Source of the DNA: Vandiemenella viatica
Lineage: Eukaryota; Arthropoda; Insecta; Orthoptera; Morabidae
NCBI GenBank assembly: GCA_031002005.1
Contig: CM061921.1
Coordinates: forward strand, 172,182,935 to 172,246,934
Length of the DNA: 64,000 nt
Direction: 5' to 3'
Part shown: piece after piece, positions 11,928-22,787 of the stretch
How positions within the stretch are numbered: the stretch's first letter is position 1
Layout: each line of letters starts with the position of its first letter
Notes under the pieces: generated by a model
Seen by the model: the letters and a program-made list of their open reading frames with translations, nothing else
Databases searched by the model: none
Told to the model about the DNA's origin: nothing
Position numbers and translations under genes: made by a program

Positions 11928-12257
11928 CTAGTACTCTCTTTGTAGTTTTGATGCAGTGGTGGTTTTGGAGAAAACTCTGATTGCTCTCACTTTAAAGCAG
12001 TCATTAAGGTTGTTGGAATCATTGATATTGGCCCGTTTTGATATTGGAAGATATAATTTGTGGGTGTAGACTGTTGGTCTGTGGCCAATCATTCTGACTG
12101 AGAGTTGCTGTGTGGTGAGGCCTTTGTAGGAACTTGTGCAGTGGTAGCAGATTAGTTGGTATATGATGTGAGTTTTTATATATGTAATTCTGTATGGTCG
12201 TAATGACCTGGTGACAGGGTTTCTATTGGCTGCGCATTCCGCCCATGTCGCAGCCAC
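11928..12257 (-). pseudogene. PLE GIY-YIG endonuclease domain
   Basis: The frame reads through HIIYQLICYHCTSSYKGLT, corresponding to the (V/I)YxLxCxxCxxxYIGxT core of the Penelope-type GIY-YIG nuclease. The second signature tyrosine-glycine appears as YKG, so the invariant YIG is altered. A downstream R and H (VRMIGH) match the family spacing. The domain nicks target DNA for reverse transcription in intact elements. The upstream part of the polyprotein is cut off by the SINE at 12263. Confidence 0.75.
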
Positions 12258-12262
12258 CTTAA

Positions 12263-12490
12263 GGTAACAAGGTAGTCCTATTGGGTACTGGGGACGTACA
12301 GTTTAACATGGAATCTGAACCACAGAAGCATTCTGGCATATTTCACATTACAGAGATAGCTGTGCCAGAGGTGATGGTTGGATTAAGGGCCTATAAAAAT
12401 TCCTGGCAAGACGGGGATTCGAATCGGGGACCTTTCGATCCCCAGTCAGACACCTTAACTACATAGCCACCAGACCACTCATGTGAGTTG
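12263..12490 (-). repeat. tRNA-derived SINE, family 3, copy 2 (inside PLE)
   Basis: On the minus strand the head shows GGTGGCTATGTAGTTAAGG (box A-like) and a GATTCGAATCC box B near 12415-12425. The 3' body has CCATGTTAAACTGTACGT, shared with the copy at 45370. It splits the PLE between the post-RT linker and the nuclease. A clear TSD was not found. Confidence 0.7.
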
Positions 12491-12494
12491 TTGA

Positions 12495-13299
12495 ACACAT
12501 GGCATGTCCAGTGATGGGGAATGTTTTCCCTGTGGTAGGGTTGGAATATGTAGTAGTGGAAGGATGCTACAGTTTTTGCAGTGAGGTCTATTGCATGGAA
12601 AAGATCCATATGGTGTTTGATGGACTCAAGGCCAGGAGAGAACTGGGTGACAAAGGCAGGGGTATGGTTGGTTACTGTGGGTGATCACACGGAAGATCTG
12701 TTTATGTATGAGATGCGTGTGATAATAATGGGAAATAAGGGCTTGTGTAGGTTCTGGGAGTACTGGGAGAGGGAATAAGCATCAGAACAATATTGCCTGC
12801 TATGGTTGGCAAGACTGTAAGGGTGGGAATGTTTGGTATGGAATGGATGACAGGTGTCAGAGTGTAGATGTTGCTGTAAATTAGAAGGTTTGATGCAGAC
12901 AGAAGTATGAATGGCAAACTGCGTGAATGTGAAATTCACATCAGGGTATGTGATGTATTAGTGATAGTAGGTCGAAGTGAAATTGATGGAATTGGTGCTA
13001 TTGATAACTGAATGGAAAAATTCTAGGAGTTAGTTTTCACTTTGGGACCAGATCATAAATGTGTCATCTATGTAGGGGGTTTAAAGGGGGTGTGGTTCAG
13101 GAAATATTCCTCTAGATGCCCAAAGAATAGGTTGGCATAGGATGGGGCCATGTGGGTGCCCATGGCAGTGCTGTGGATCAGGTGATATACTTTAGAATTA
13201 AAGGTAAAGAAGTTTTTGGAGAGAGTTAGGTGAGCCAAGTTTGAAAGAAAGTATGTACTGGACCAGCTGTGAGGGGGTTGCAGATCTAGGAAGTGTTCT
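12495..13299 (-). pseudogene. PLE reverse transcriptase, C-terminal half
   Basis: Several minus-strand frames carry the RT core in order: LTLSKNFFTFNSKVYH and TAMGTHMAPSYANLF near 13240-13120, YIDDTFMIW near 13065-13040, then a KPSNLQQHLHSDTCHP block with HSHPYSLANHSR (12890-12800). These match the PLE RT, where YIDD holds the paired catalytic aspartates and the KPT-x-YL...SxHP region follows. Single-base indels and stops separate the blocks. Confidence 0.8.
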
Positions 13300-13930
13300 C
13301 ATCTACATCTACATATCTACATATATACTCTGCAATTCACAAAATTGTGGGTGGCAGAGGGTGCTCATCACCAAAGCTAATCTCTTTGCTGTGCATTCCA
13401 ATCCCTAATGGTACGAGGGAAAAAAGAATTCATATAAGAATCAGTCCGGCACCTTATTTCTCTAATTTTATCTTTCCTGTCCTTCCGACTCAAATAGGTT
13501 AGTGGAAGAAGTATTTCACTACACTCATGAGTGAAAGTTGGAGTACGCATGTTTTCCAATAAGTTTAAACGAAACTTGTGTCGTCTATCTACCAGAGACT
13601 CCCAACCTAATCTACTAATCAGTTCTGTGACGCTTTCATAAGGACTGTAGCAAGCGGTCACGAATCGAGCGGCTCTTCTCTGTACTTTCTCTATACTTTC
13701 GATCAATCCCTTACGAAACGGGTCCCAAATGGCACAACAATAATCCAAATGTGGACGCACAAGAGATTTGTACGCTATCTCCTTTGTTTGTTCATTACAA
13801 TTTTTCAAGATTCTACCTATGAATCGCAGCCTAGAATTTGCTCTACCCACTAAAGAATTAATGTGTATGTCCCATTTCATGTTCCTTTGTACTGTTACTC
13901 CCAAATATTTAATAGAATCGACCAGGTCAC
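13300..13930 (-). pseudogene. CR1/Jockey-type LINE 3' end (family with TAGATG tail), copy 1
   Basis: The minus-strand frame from about 13925 to 13377 encodes the C-terminal part of ORF2: YLGVTVQRNMKWDIHI, RPHLDYCCAIWDPFRKGL, VQRRAARFV and RTIRDWNAQQ near the stop. The 3' UTR contains CCCACAATTTTGTGAATTGC and ends in repeated TAGATG near 13300. It is 5'-truncated and inserted within the PLE RT gene, so its predicted protein is an artificial fusion with the PLE sequence upstream of about 13935. Sister copies sit at 19043-21625 and 61797-62763. Confidence 0.9.
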
Positions 13931-13934
13931 AGAG

Positions 13935-14490
13935 GCCCTGACAGAGGGAAATGTTTGTATAGAGGGAAGTTACATCAATGGAGAAGAGAAAGGAGTCTGG
14001 ATTTAGTGGTGTGTGGACTATGGATAGACGTTTAATGAAATGTGGCATGTCTTTCACACAGGAGGGAAGATTTTGTACAAAGAGTTGGAGATGTTGATCC
14101 ACCAAGGCTGAAATACTTCAGTAGTTGACCCATATGCCACAACTATAGGTCACCCTGGATTGCCAACCTTGTGGATCTTGGGGAAAAGTTACAGGGTGAG
14201 TGTATGAGGGTGTTGGGGAGTTAGGAGGGAGATGGACTGAGGGGATCAGTCCTGTAAGGACCCCTGCATGTCAAGGAGAGTTTTTATTTCCTTGTGTATG
14301 GAGGTGGTGGGATCTGTAGCATGTGGAAGGTATGTGTAAAATGAGTATAAAAGCATAAAGTTGTTTGGAAGAGTGGAGGAGAAGGAATGTAACATTATGC
14401 CCATATGATTGAGACAGATAAAGGGCCATCTGTCATTAGCATCAGTAATGGTAGCAATTGTCAACCCAATGGTAGGGTGTAGCAAAAGCC
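13935..14490 (-). pseudogene. PLE reverse transcriptase, N-terminal half
   Basis: Minus-strand blocks in separate frames: FPKIHKVGNPG (about 14185-14150), LPSCVKDMPHFIKRLSI (about 14070-14020) and SIDVTSLYTNIS (about 13980-13945). The first aspartate of the RT active site lies in the DVTSLYTNI block. The frame is broken between the blocks, and the coding sequence is interrupted by the LINE at 13930. Confidence 0.75.
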
Positions 14491-15690
14491 AATGCTAATC
14501 AAAATTAATCAGGAAAGTTAAGCTTTGCAATGAAGTCAGATCATCATTAAAATATACATTTCAAGCACATAACCAAAGTCAAGAAAGATGTTGAAACAAG
14601 TATCACCACCATACAAGTTAGAAGAAGATTCTGTATCATCACAAAACGTGCAGTTGCCAAGAAGTAGCCAATAGACCAATAAATCAAGAAGAAGCAAGGA
14701 GATTCATGGATCATCATGGTACAGGGATTGATTTGTATTCAGGAGACAACCATTACAACAAAGATTCTTTTTGTGTGTTGCTTCTTTGAAAGTTTGTCAA
14801 AAATTAAATACAAATGTTTCAGGAAGAATAAAGTGTAGAATCAGTGAAACATGTTTCAAAAATAAAAAAGTAATAACACGAGAAATAGTAACTACAGTAT
14901 TATAGGCAGTAATTCTGACTAATTGTGACTGTGTTGAAAGAGTGGTGTTATTCTTTAAAAAGAGCATAAATGGAAGATTTTAAAAGTAATTGGTATGTAA
15001 ATAGCTTAATGTGAAATTTCGAAAGTATTTAGCAGGATGTATGCAAGGAGTAAAGATTATTTTGAGTTCTTTGAGATATTTGAAATTGTGCTAATAATTT
15101 TGAAGGAAATGAATTAACAAATGGGTCAGTGGGATTTTAAGGAAAATTATGAGTGATCAGCTAATATTAATGGTAAGACAGGTTTAATGTCTAAACTTGA
15201 TAAAGAATCAGATAGCTTAAACAATAAATGGATAATATTATAGGTGGCTTGAAGGGAATTGTTAATGAATATATAAGTAAACAGCATGAAATTCAAGAAA
15301 GAATTAGTTTAAGTAGTTGATAAAAAGACAATATATTCAGAAGTATGTAAACTTATTCAGAAAATGGGTAAGTTGGATATAAGAGCCCTTAATTACATTA
15401 ATGAAGTGAAAAGTACTGACTGTCTGTTGTAGTGCAAGTAAAATATGATTGTAAGGATTATTGTAAAAACTTAATACAAGAATGTAATTGATAAATGCAA
15501 TTACTAATGGAGGTCTTCTACAAAAATATAAAAATATTATTAGTTTAAAAGTTAGTAAACCTCAGGAAGTAAGAGTGATGGTAATGATTCTATAACAAAT
15601 TCTGAAAGTTGTAAAGAGCCATGTATGATTGTTGATTGTATGGGAAAGTGGGTGGCTGTTGTTATTAAAAAAGACTATTGTATAAGACTG
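14490..15690. other. Unassigned AT-rich DNA
   Basis: No supported gene. Low-complexity AT-rich sequence separates the PLE from the RTE-type LINE. Confidence 0.45.
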
Positions 15691-15734
15691 GGGGGTGTAA
15701 GGGTTTGGGAGAGACTATACTAGTCTTTTCAAAC

Positions 15735-16030
15735 CAAATGTCAACCTCTCCTTCACGTGGTGCACCCTGTTTGCACGGACGAGGCTCTGGCGACTGAAAG
15801 ATTCCCGGTATAAGGAGTCACCCACTGCTTGCCAACGGCCTCCGAAAGGAGGGCGGAAGAGCGGGGAGCGGTTCAGGGCACCCTCTTGCCCTTGGGGTTG
15901 GAAACGGCCCCTAAAGGCGGATGAATCAGAAATGATCAACGGCATGGGGATGCAGAAGGCAACGGGAAACCACTGCATTAAAGACCCAAAGGGTATCCCG
16001 AGGACATGTAATCCTCTCAAATTACATATA
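15735..16030 (+). promoter_or_regulatory. 5' leader of the RTE-type LINE
   Basis: A GC-rich leader without an open frame precedes the endonuclease. It contains CACGTGGTGCACCCTGTTTG and GGCAACGGGAAACCACTGCA, motifs I associate with 5' ends of this LINE group. Its presence shows the element is close to full length. The internal promoter role is inferred from the biology of non-LTR elements. Confidence 0.6.
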
Positions 16031-16032
16031 TC

Positions 16033-16899
16033 ATGATGACTTCTTCCTGGGTAAAATATTCCGGAGGTAAAATAGTCCCCCAATCGGATCTCCGGGTGGG
16101 GACTACTCAGGGAGGAGTCATCAGAATGGATAGAAACATTCTACGAGTCGGAGCGTGGAATGTTAGAAGTCTGAATAGGGCAGGTAGGTTAGAAAACTTA
16201 AAAAGGGAGATGGAACAACTTAAGTTAGATGTTGTTGGGATTAGTGAGATTAAATGGAAGGACGCACAGGATTTCTGGTCTGGGGAACACAGGATAATTA
16301 GCACACAAGCTGTCAATGGAGTCACTGGTGTAGGATTTGTAATGAACAAGAAAGTAGGGAAACTGGTGAGTTATTATGAACAGTTTAGTGACAGGATTAT
16401 TTTGATGAGGTTAGAAACTAAGCCAGTCCCAACCACATTAGTACAAGTATATATGCCAACGTCACAGCAAGATGACGAAGAAATAGAAAAAATATACGCT
16501 GAAATTGAAGAATTAATCCAATATGTGAAGGGGGAGGAAAATCTAATAATCATGGGTGATTGGAATGCAATAGTGGGAGAAGGAAAAGATGGGAATACTC
16601 TAGGAAGTTTTGGTCTAGGAGAAAGAAATGAGCGAGGAAGCAGGTTGTTAGAATTTTGTGAAAGATATAAGTTGGTAGTGGCGAACACACTGTTTAAGAA
16701 CCATGCAAGACGAATATACACCTGGAAACGTCCTGGGGATACAGGCAGATATCAGCTAGATTATATCATGGTCAAACAGAGATTCAGGAATCAAGTTCTA
16801 GACTGTAAAGCGTACCCAGGAGCAGACATAGACTCGGACCATAATTTGATAGTAATGAAGTGCAGGCTGAAATTCAAGCGAATAAGGGAAGCAGCATAA
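16033..16899 (+). pseudogene. RTE LINE apurinic endonuclease domain
   Basis: The frame of 288 codons includes an APE-type endonuclease. From the likely start at 16126 it reads GAWNVRSL (active-site Asn), then GISEIKW (catalytic Glu), VYMPTS, MGDWNA (Asp and Asn) and, near the end, LDYIMV and DSDHNLIVMK (the SDH catalytic motif). All key residues are present, so this domain itself looks intact. The stop at 16897 comes where the linker to the RT should begin, so a frameshift separates it from the downstream RT. In the intact element the domain nicks target DNA for target-primed reverse transcription. Confidence 0.9.
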
Positions 16900-17013
16900 T
16901 CAGAACAGACTGGCAGTGAATAGACTGAAACAATCTAGCACAAGAGAAAAGTTTGCAGAAATGGTAGACTTAGGTCTAAGAAGTAACAGTGAAAGGAGAT
17001 CAACCGAGGACAA

Positions 17014-18660
17014 ATGGAATGCATTAAAGACCGAAATAATGAAAGCTGGAAAGAAACATTAGGCTTTAGGGAACAAGCTGCCCGAAAACCTTGGATCACA
17101 GAAGAAATTTTGGAGCTGATGGATCAGAGGAGAAGGTACAAACATGCTCAGGATGAAGCAGGAAGACAGCAGTACAGGCAATTTAGAAATCAAATAAATA
17201 GGAAATGCAAAATAGCAAAAGAAAAATGGCTACAAGAAAAAGTGTGAAGAAGTAGAAAAGGAAATGGTCGTAGGAAAAGTAGATGTTGCATATAGAAAGA
17301 TCAAACAGAATTTTGGAGAAATGAAGAAAAGAGGTATGAACATTAAAACTGCTGATGGGAAACCTCTTTTAAGCTCAGAAGATAGAGCTAACCGATGGAA
17401 GGAATACATTGAGAAACTGTATGATGGGGACGACTTGAACAATAGTGTATTGGAAAAGGATGGCGATGTCGACATTGATGACTTAGGGGATCCTGTTTTG
17501 AGGACAGAATTTAATAAAGCTCTGAATGACTTGAAAGCAAATAAGGCAGTTGGAATTGATGAGATCCCTGCAGAACTTCTTAAATCTCTAGGAGAGGAAG
17601 GAATCGAAAGATTATTCAAGCTGATATCAAAAAGTTATGAAACAGGAGAAATTCCAACTGATTTTAATAAAAATATCATCTTCACACTTCCAAAGAAAGC
17701 ACAAGCTGACAAATGTGAGAATTATCAGCACCATTAGTCTAACATCACATGCTTCAAAATTGCTAACCAGAATAATATTACAGAAGGATGGAAAGGGTAG
17801 TAGAAGAGATAGTAGGTGAAGATCAGTTTGGGTTTAGGAAAAATCGCGGTACAAGAGAAGCAATTCTGTCTTTAAGATTAATACTTGAAGAGCGGATCAA
17901 GAAAAACAAAGATACTTTTATGGCATTTGTTGATTTAGAAAAAGCTTTTGATAATGTTAGGTGGGACAAAGATGTTCAAAATTTTAAAGAAGTCAGGGTC
18001 TAAAGTATCGAATAGAAGAATACTCTATAAACTATATAAGAATCAAGTGGCTGTAATAAAAGTAGAGAATCACGAGAGACATGCATCAGTTAAAAAGGGT
18101 GTGAGACAAGGCTGTAGTCTAGTCCCCGTTAATATTCAACTTGTATGTAGAAGAAGCAATGAAGAAAGTCAAAGAAAAATTCCCATGTGGCATAAGTTTT
18201 CAGGGAGAAAAAATCAGTATGCTACGATTTGCTGACTGACATTGTGCTTATTAGCAGAGAGGGCTGAGGATATTGAGAAGTTATTGAATGGCATGAACAA
18301 AATACTGAAGGAAGATTTTGGACTGAATATAAACCAAAGTAAAACAAAAGTGATGAAATGTAGCAGAAATGATACCAATACTAGCAGATTAAATATAAAA
18401 ATAGGATCTGAATGCAATAGGAGAAGTGAGTGAGTTCTGTTACTTGGGAAGCAAAATTACAACCGATGGCCGAAGCAGGAATGATGTTAAAAGCAGAATA
18501 GCACTAGCAAAACGAGCCTTCGTGAAAAAGAGAAACCTTTTAGTTTCAAATATTGATCTAGGAATTAGAAAGAACTTCTTAAAACTCTATGTGTGGAGCA
18601 CAGCACTTTACGGTAGCGAAACATGGACTTTAGGAATAGCCGGAAAGAAAGAAACTTGAA
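17014..18660 (+). pseudogene. RTE LINE reverse transcriptase, frameshifted
   Basis: Successive frames encode the linker (17014-17247), NKAVGIDEIPAELLK (about 17540), GEDQFGFRKNRGTREAI (17815-17870), FVDLEKAFDNVRW (catalytic Asp, about 17925-17965), KKGVRQGCSL (about 18095), an FAD motif at about 18225 interrupted by one extra base, LNINQSKTK (about 18325) and LYGSETWTL (about 18610-18635). At least five indels or stops break the gene. The extra base inside the FADD box alone would destroy catalysis. The fragment at 21875-22785 is a second copy of this region. Confidence 0.9.
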
Positions 18661-19009
18661 GCATTTGAAATGTGGTGCTACAGAAGAATGCTGAAACTTA
18701 AGCTGGACAGACAAAGTAAGAAATGGAACGAGTTTTGGAAATGATGGGTGAGAAAAGAAGTTTATGGAAGAAGCTTACAGGAAGAAGAGACAGGCTGGTA
18801 GGTCATATTTTGAGACATGCTGGATTGGTTAATGTGTTAGTGGAGGGAACAGTCGAAGGTAAGAACTGTAGAGGTAGACAGAGATAGAATATATGAAGCA
18901 GATAATTGAGGACGTGGGTTGTAACGGGTATGTAGAAATGAAGAGGTTAGCACAGGATAGGAAGGGATGGAGGATTGCAGGATTGCATCAAACCAGTCTA
19001 AGACTGACG

Positions 19010-19039
<30 letters not shown>

Positions 19040-19040
<1 letters not shown>

Positions 19041-19614
19041 GGATAGGTTGAATTCTAAAGGAGGCGGTGTATTTATAGCTGTTAGTAAACACCTGTCGTG
19101 TAACGAAATAAATATCGATACGGTCTGTGAAATCCTATGGATTAGACTAAAAGTAGCTATGAAAAAATTTGTAATAGGTTCTTTCTATCGTCCACCAGAT
19201 GTGGATGTCGCTATTGCTGAGGCCTTAAGAACTAATTTAAGTAATATAGCTCGTCGATTTCCGGAGCATGCAATAATACTAGGTGGTGACTTCAACTTTC
19301 CGTATATCGACTGGACTAATTACGTCCACGTTACTGGTGGCAGGGATAAGACATCCTGTGAAATTATTCTTGATCTTTTCTCAGATTTTAATCTTGAGCA
19401 GCTTGTCACTGAACCAACGCGGTGCCACAACGATAACGAAAACATTTTAGATATTCTCGTTACTAATAGGCCTGAATTATTCACAGACATTTCTACCACC
19501 ATGGGAATAAGTGATCATAAAGCTGTAATTGCTACAGTAAAATTAATAGCTGGGCGGAAAAAGAAAAAGAAAGGGTCGTTTACAGGCTTGAAAAGGCCCC
19601 AAAGGAGAGATTAA
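19040..19614 (+). pseudogene. LINE endonuclease, C-terminal half
   Basis: GGGVFIAVSK, WIRLKV, IGSFYRPP, GGDFNFPYIDW and, at the end, GISDHKAVIATV show the APE-type endonuclease of CR1/Jockey elements from its middle onward. The GDFN motif and the SDH motif are both present. The N-terminal part with WNxR and the catalytic Glu is absent. Frame 18967-19614 includes 25 codons read from the poly-A tail of the neighbouring element, so its apparent start is not real. Confidence 0.9.
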
Positions 19615-19673
19615 GAACGTTTTTGAGGGATAATTACATTACCTTTACAGAAGGATGAGTCTCGGTTGCAGAG

Positions 19674-20960
19674 ATGTGGCTTCGATTCATCCATATAGTC
19701 AGGGAAGATATGGACTTATATATACCGAAAAGGACGATCAGGGATGGGAACGATCCCCCGTGGTATACGCGTGAAGTTAAAAGGTTACATAAAAAGCAAA
19801 GGAAGATACATGCACGCTCAAGAAGGACGGTGTATAGGAGTGATATAGAAAAGCTAGCTGAGACAAGAGGAAAGGTCAAGAATACGATGCGCGAGGCCTT
19901 TAATGAATTTAGGAGCAACTCACTTTCCAAGAGTCTCAGCGAAAATCCAAAGAAATTTTGGTCGTATGTAAAAAAAGTTAGTTGTAGTGACAACAATAAA
20001 TCAGTTCTACTACAAGACGGTAAGGAAGTCGATGACAGCCGCGAAAAGGCTACCGTATTTAACACCGAATTTAAAAATTCTTTCACTGACGAAAACATTC
20101 CCGCTTTTGCACGGCGTGTATAATTTGAGATGGATCCAGTTCAAATTGATAGTGTAGGTATCATAAAGCAATTAAAGCTCCTGAAGTGGGGGAAGGCACC
20201 GGGTCATGATGGTATACCAGTAAGAGTATTTTCGGAATACGCGGAAGAAATAGAACCATTTATGTCAGGTATATTTCGTAAATCATTAGAGGAAAGGAAA
20301 GTACCTTCCGACTGGAAAATAGCGCTGGTGATTCCCGTTTTCAAGAAAGGAGATCGGAGAGATCCTAGGAATTATCGACCGATATCGCTATCATCTGTTT
20401 GCAGTAGAATTCTGGTGCATGTCATATGCTCTAATGATATGAAGTTTCTAGATGAAAACGAGTTACTTACAGCAAACCAACACGGATTTCGGAAGAACCG
20501 ATCGTGTGAAACGCAACTGGCTCTATTTTCGCATGACGTAATGAAGATTATCGATTCAGGATCACAAGTTGATGCTATTTTCTTGGATTTCCTGAAAGCT
20601 TTTGACTCTGTACCACACAACCGGCTTTTGGCGAAGATTCGAGCGTACGGTATATCTGATCAGATTTGCGAATGGATACGCGATTTTCTAACTGGTCGGT
20701 CGCAGTATGTCGTTGTTGACGGGGAAGCCTCTTCAAAACTAGATGTTACTTGGGGGGTTCCTCAAGGAAGTGTAATAGGGCCATTTCTTTTCTTAATTTT
20801 TATAATCAATCTTGGTGACAATGTTAATTGCAGGATGCGATTTTTTGCTGATGATGCACTAAGGTGCTCTGATGATTGCTTAGAAATTCCGCGCGATTTG
20901 GATATTATTTCGGAAAGCTTACATTTAACAGCAAAAAGTACAAGCCAATGCAAATAAGTA
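19674..20960 (+). pseudogene. LINE reverse transcriptase, two frames
   Basis: Frame 19674-20123 holds the linker between endonuclease and RT. Frame 20130-20957 holds the RT: KWGKAPGHDGIP, WKIALVIPVFKKGD, NYRPISL, ANQHGFRKNRSC, FLDFLKAFDSVPH (first catalytic Asp, about 20585-20620), WGVPQGSVIGPFLFL and FFADDA (catalytic DD, about 20842-20860). A frameshift after FADD moves the C-terminal part into frame 20876-21562. The RT motifs are intact but separated, so the copy is inactive though younger than its relatives. Confidence 0.9.
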
Positions 20961-21562
20961 ATAAAAAGACCCTGTTTGCTCACGAGTACAAAGTTAAAAA
21001 TTCAGTTGTTGACACGGTAGATTTCCTGAAGTTGCTAGACGTAACAGTACAAATCAAAATGAGATGGGACTTGCATATAACTTCCGTCGTAGGCAAAGAT
21101 AATTCTAAACTACGATATATAGGTGGTATTTTGAGACGATGTAATGCTCATACAAAGGAAATAGCGCACAAAATACTAGTGCGGCCGCATTTGGAATACT
21201 GTTGTGGAATTTGGGATCCGTATCGCAAGGGATTGATTGACACAGAGAAAGTACAGAGGAGAGCCGCTCGATTCGTGACTGCTAGTTACAGTTATTACGT
21301 AAGTGTCACAGAGCTGATACGTGGGTTGAGCTGGGATTGTTTGGCGGACAGACGACGTCGTTTTCGTTTGAATTTGCTGGAGAATATGCGAAAATCTTTA
21401 ATTTACGAGTGCAACGAAATACTTCTTCCGCTAACCTATTTAGGTCGCAATGACAGGAGGGATAAGATTCGAGAAATAAGATGCCGTACTGATTCATTTA
21501 TGTATTCCTTCTTTCCCGTTCTGTTCGGGATTGGAATGCACAGAATTAGGATTGGTGCTTAG
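20876..21562 (+). pseudogene. LINE ORF2 C-terminal region
   Basis: Reading from about 20930, the frame carries LLDVTVQIKMRWDLHI, RPHLEYCCGIWDPYRKGLI, VQRRAARFVTASY and RRRFRLNLLENM. It corresponds block by block to 13377-13930 (minus) and 61797-62250. The final RDWN motif is altered. This region follows the RT palm in CR1/Jockey ORF2 and probably contributes to RNA or DNA binding, which is inference. Confidence 0.85.
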
Positions 21563-21649
21563 CACCCTCTACCACCCACAGTAATTGTGAATTGCAGAGT
21601 ATAGATGTAGATGAAGATGTAGATAACGGAGGAGGTGTTTTGAGAGGGA

Positions 21650-21740
21650 TATTTTGAGATGAAGAGGATAGTGAAAAATAAGAAGGGAAGGAGGATTGTA
21701 TCAAACCAGACGAGAGACTGATGATAGAAATTTAAGAGGT
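21650..21740 (+). pseudogene. RTE-type LINE 3' terminus, isolated
   Basis: GATGAAGAGGATAGTG...GGAGGATTGTATCAAACCAGACGAGAGACTGATGATAG matches the last 90 bases of the RTE element before its A tail (18935-19015). Only the 3' terminus is present, as in an extremely 5'-truncated insertion. Confidence 0.65.
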
Positions 21741-21874
21741 GAAATAAGCAGGAGAGTGAAACGCGGTTACCGCCCATTCAGACCTACTATTCTGAAACGC
21801 ACCGCCGGGCCGCCAGCTTAACGTCCACTTCCGGCAGACGAATCACTGTCAAAATGTGGTATGCATCATTCCAT

Positions 21875-22785
21875 ACGGCGTTTGTTGATTTACAAAAAGC
21901 TTTTGATATTGTCTGGTGGTAAAAGATGTTCAAATATTTTAGCGAAATAAGGTCTAAAATATCAAGATAGAAGATTATTTTATAAACTATATGTGAATCA
22001 AGTGGTTATAATAAAAGTGAAAAATAATGAGAGACATGCTTCAGTTAAAAAGAGTGTGATACGGGGTTGTAGTCTATCCCCATTAATGTTCAGCTTGTAT
22101 GAAGAGGAAGCAATAAAGAAAGCGAAAGCAAAATTTTAATGTGACATAAGGGTTCAAGGAGAAAAAATAATTATGCTACAATTTGCTGATGACATTCACT
22201 TCTTAGCAGAACAGGCTGAGGATTTTGAGAAGTTACTGAATGTTATGAACAAAATCCTAAAGGAAGGTTTTGAACTGGATATAAATTAATGCATGAGGAA
22301 AATGATGAAATGTAGCAGAAAATATACCAATAATAGTAGATTAAATATCAAAATGGGATAGGATGCGATGGGAAAAGTAAGTGAATTTTGTTACTTGGGA
22401 AGTAAAATTACAACTAATTCTCGCTGCAAGAATGATATTAAAAGTAGAATAGCATTGGCCTTCATGAAAAAGAGAAATCTTTTAGTTTCAAATATTGATC
22501 CAGGACTTAGAACTTTTTAAAACTGTGTATGTTGAGCACAGCTCTTCATGGCAGCGAAGCATGGACTTTAGGAATACCAGGTAGATGGAAAATCGAAGGA
22601 ATTAACTTGTGGTGATATAAAAGGATACTGAAAAGCGGACGTATAAAAAATGAAATGATTGATTCCTGGAAATTATGTGTGTGGAAAGTAGTTCGTGGAA
22701 GAGGCTTACAGAAAGAAGACACTGGATGGTAGGTTATATTTTGAGACATGCAGGATTAGTTAATATGTTAGTTGGGTAAGGCACA
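21875..22785 (+). pseudogene. RTE-type LINE fragment, RT and post-RT
   Basis: It is collinear with 17914-18835 of the RTE element: FVDLQKAFDIVWW (about 21890), VRQGCS equivalent (about 22060), a FADD equivalent (TTTGCTGATGACATT at 22179), and the GSEAWTL block (about 22550). Frames are broken many times. It ends abruptly near 22785, where Polinton A capsid sequence begins. Confidence 0.85.
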
Positions 22786-22787
22786 TC

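Larger units (their letters stand above)
11900..14490 (-). mobile_element. Penelope-like retroelement, degenerate, with two nested insertions
   Basis: Read on the minus strand, the element shows the order expected for a PLE: palm motifs of a telomerase-like RT, then a C-terminal GIY-YIG endonuclease. Downstream of 14485 come a FPKIHK block (about 14180), LPSCVKDMPHF (about 14065-14035) and the DVTSLYTNI block (about 13975-13950). The TAMGTHMAPSYANLF block lies near 13165-13120 and the YIDDTF motif near 13065. The nuclease lies at 12240-11930. A CR1/Jockey 3' end (13300-13930) and a family-3 SINE (12263-12490) interrupt it. Many stops make it dead. Confidence 0.85.
15690..19042 (+). mobile_element. 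Nearly full-length RTE-type non-LTR retrotransposon
   Basis: The element has a structured 5' leader (15735-16030, with ACGTGGTGCACCC), an apurinic endonuclease (16126-16880), an RT (about 17260-18240), a post-RT region with ETWTL (about 18620) and a tail of A near 19015-19040. Just before the tail come CATCAAACCAGTCTAAGACTG and a short repeat. The protein order and the endonuclease/RT style match RTE-clade elements of insects. The frame is interrupted at several points, so it is not active. Its 3' tail abuts a CR1/Jockey element at 19043. Confidence 0.9.
19043..21625 (+). mobile_element. CR1/Jockey-type LINE (TAGATG-tail family), copy 2, 5'-truncated
   Basis: It begins in the second half of the endonuclease directly after the poly-A of the upstream RTE element, runs through RT and post-RT regions, and ends in CACAGTAATTGTGAATTGCAG and TAGATG repeats near 21625. 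The same 3' end occurs at 13300 (minus) and 62700 (plus). The 5' part is missing, either by truncation or because of rearrangement with the RTE insertion. No TSD could be fixed. Confidence 0.9.

Noticed and set aside
15715..16083. 122-codon minus-strand frame
   Set aside because: Antisense of the RTE 5' leader, with no motif.
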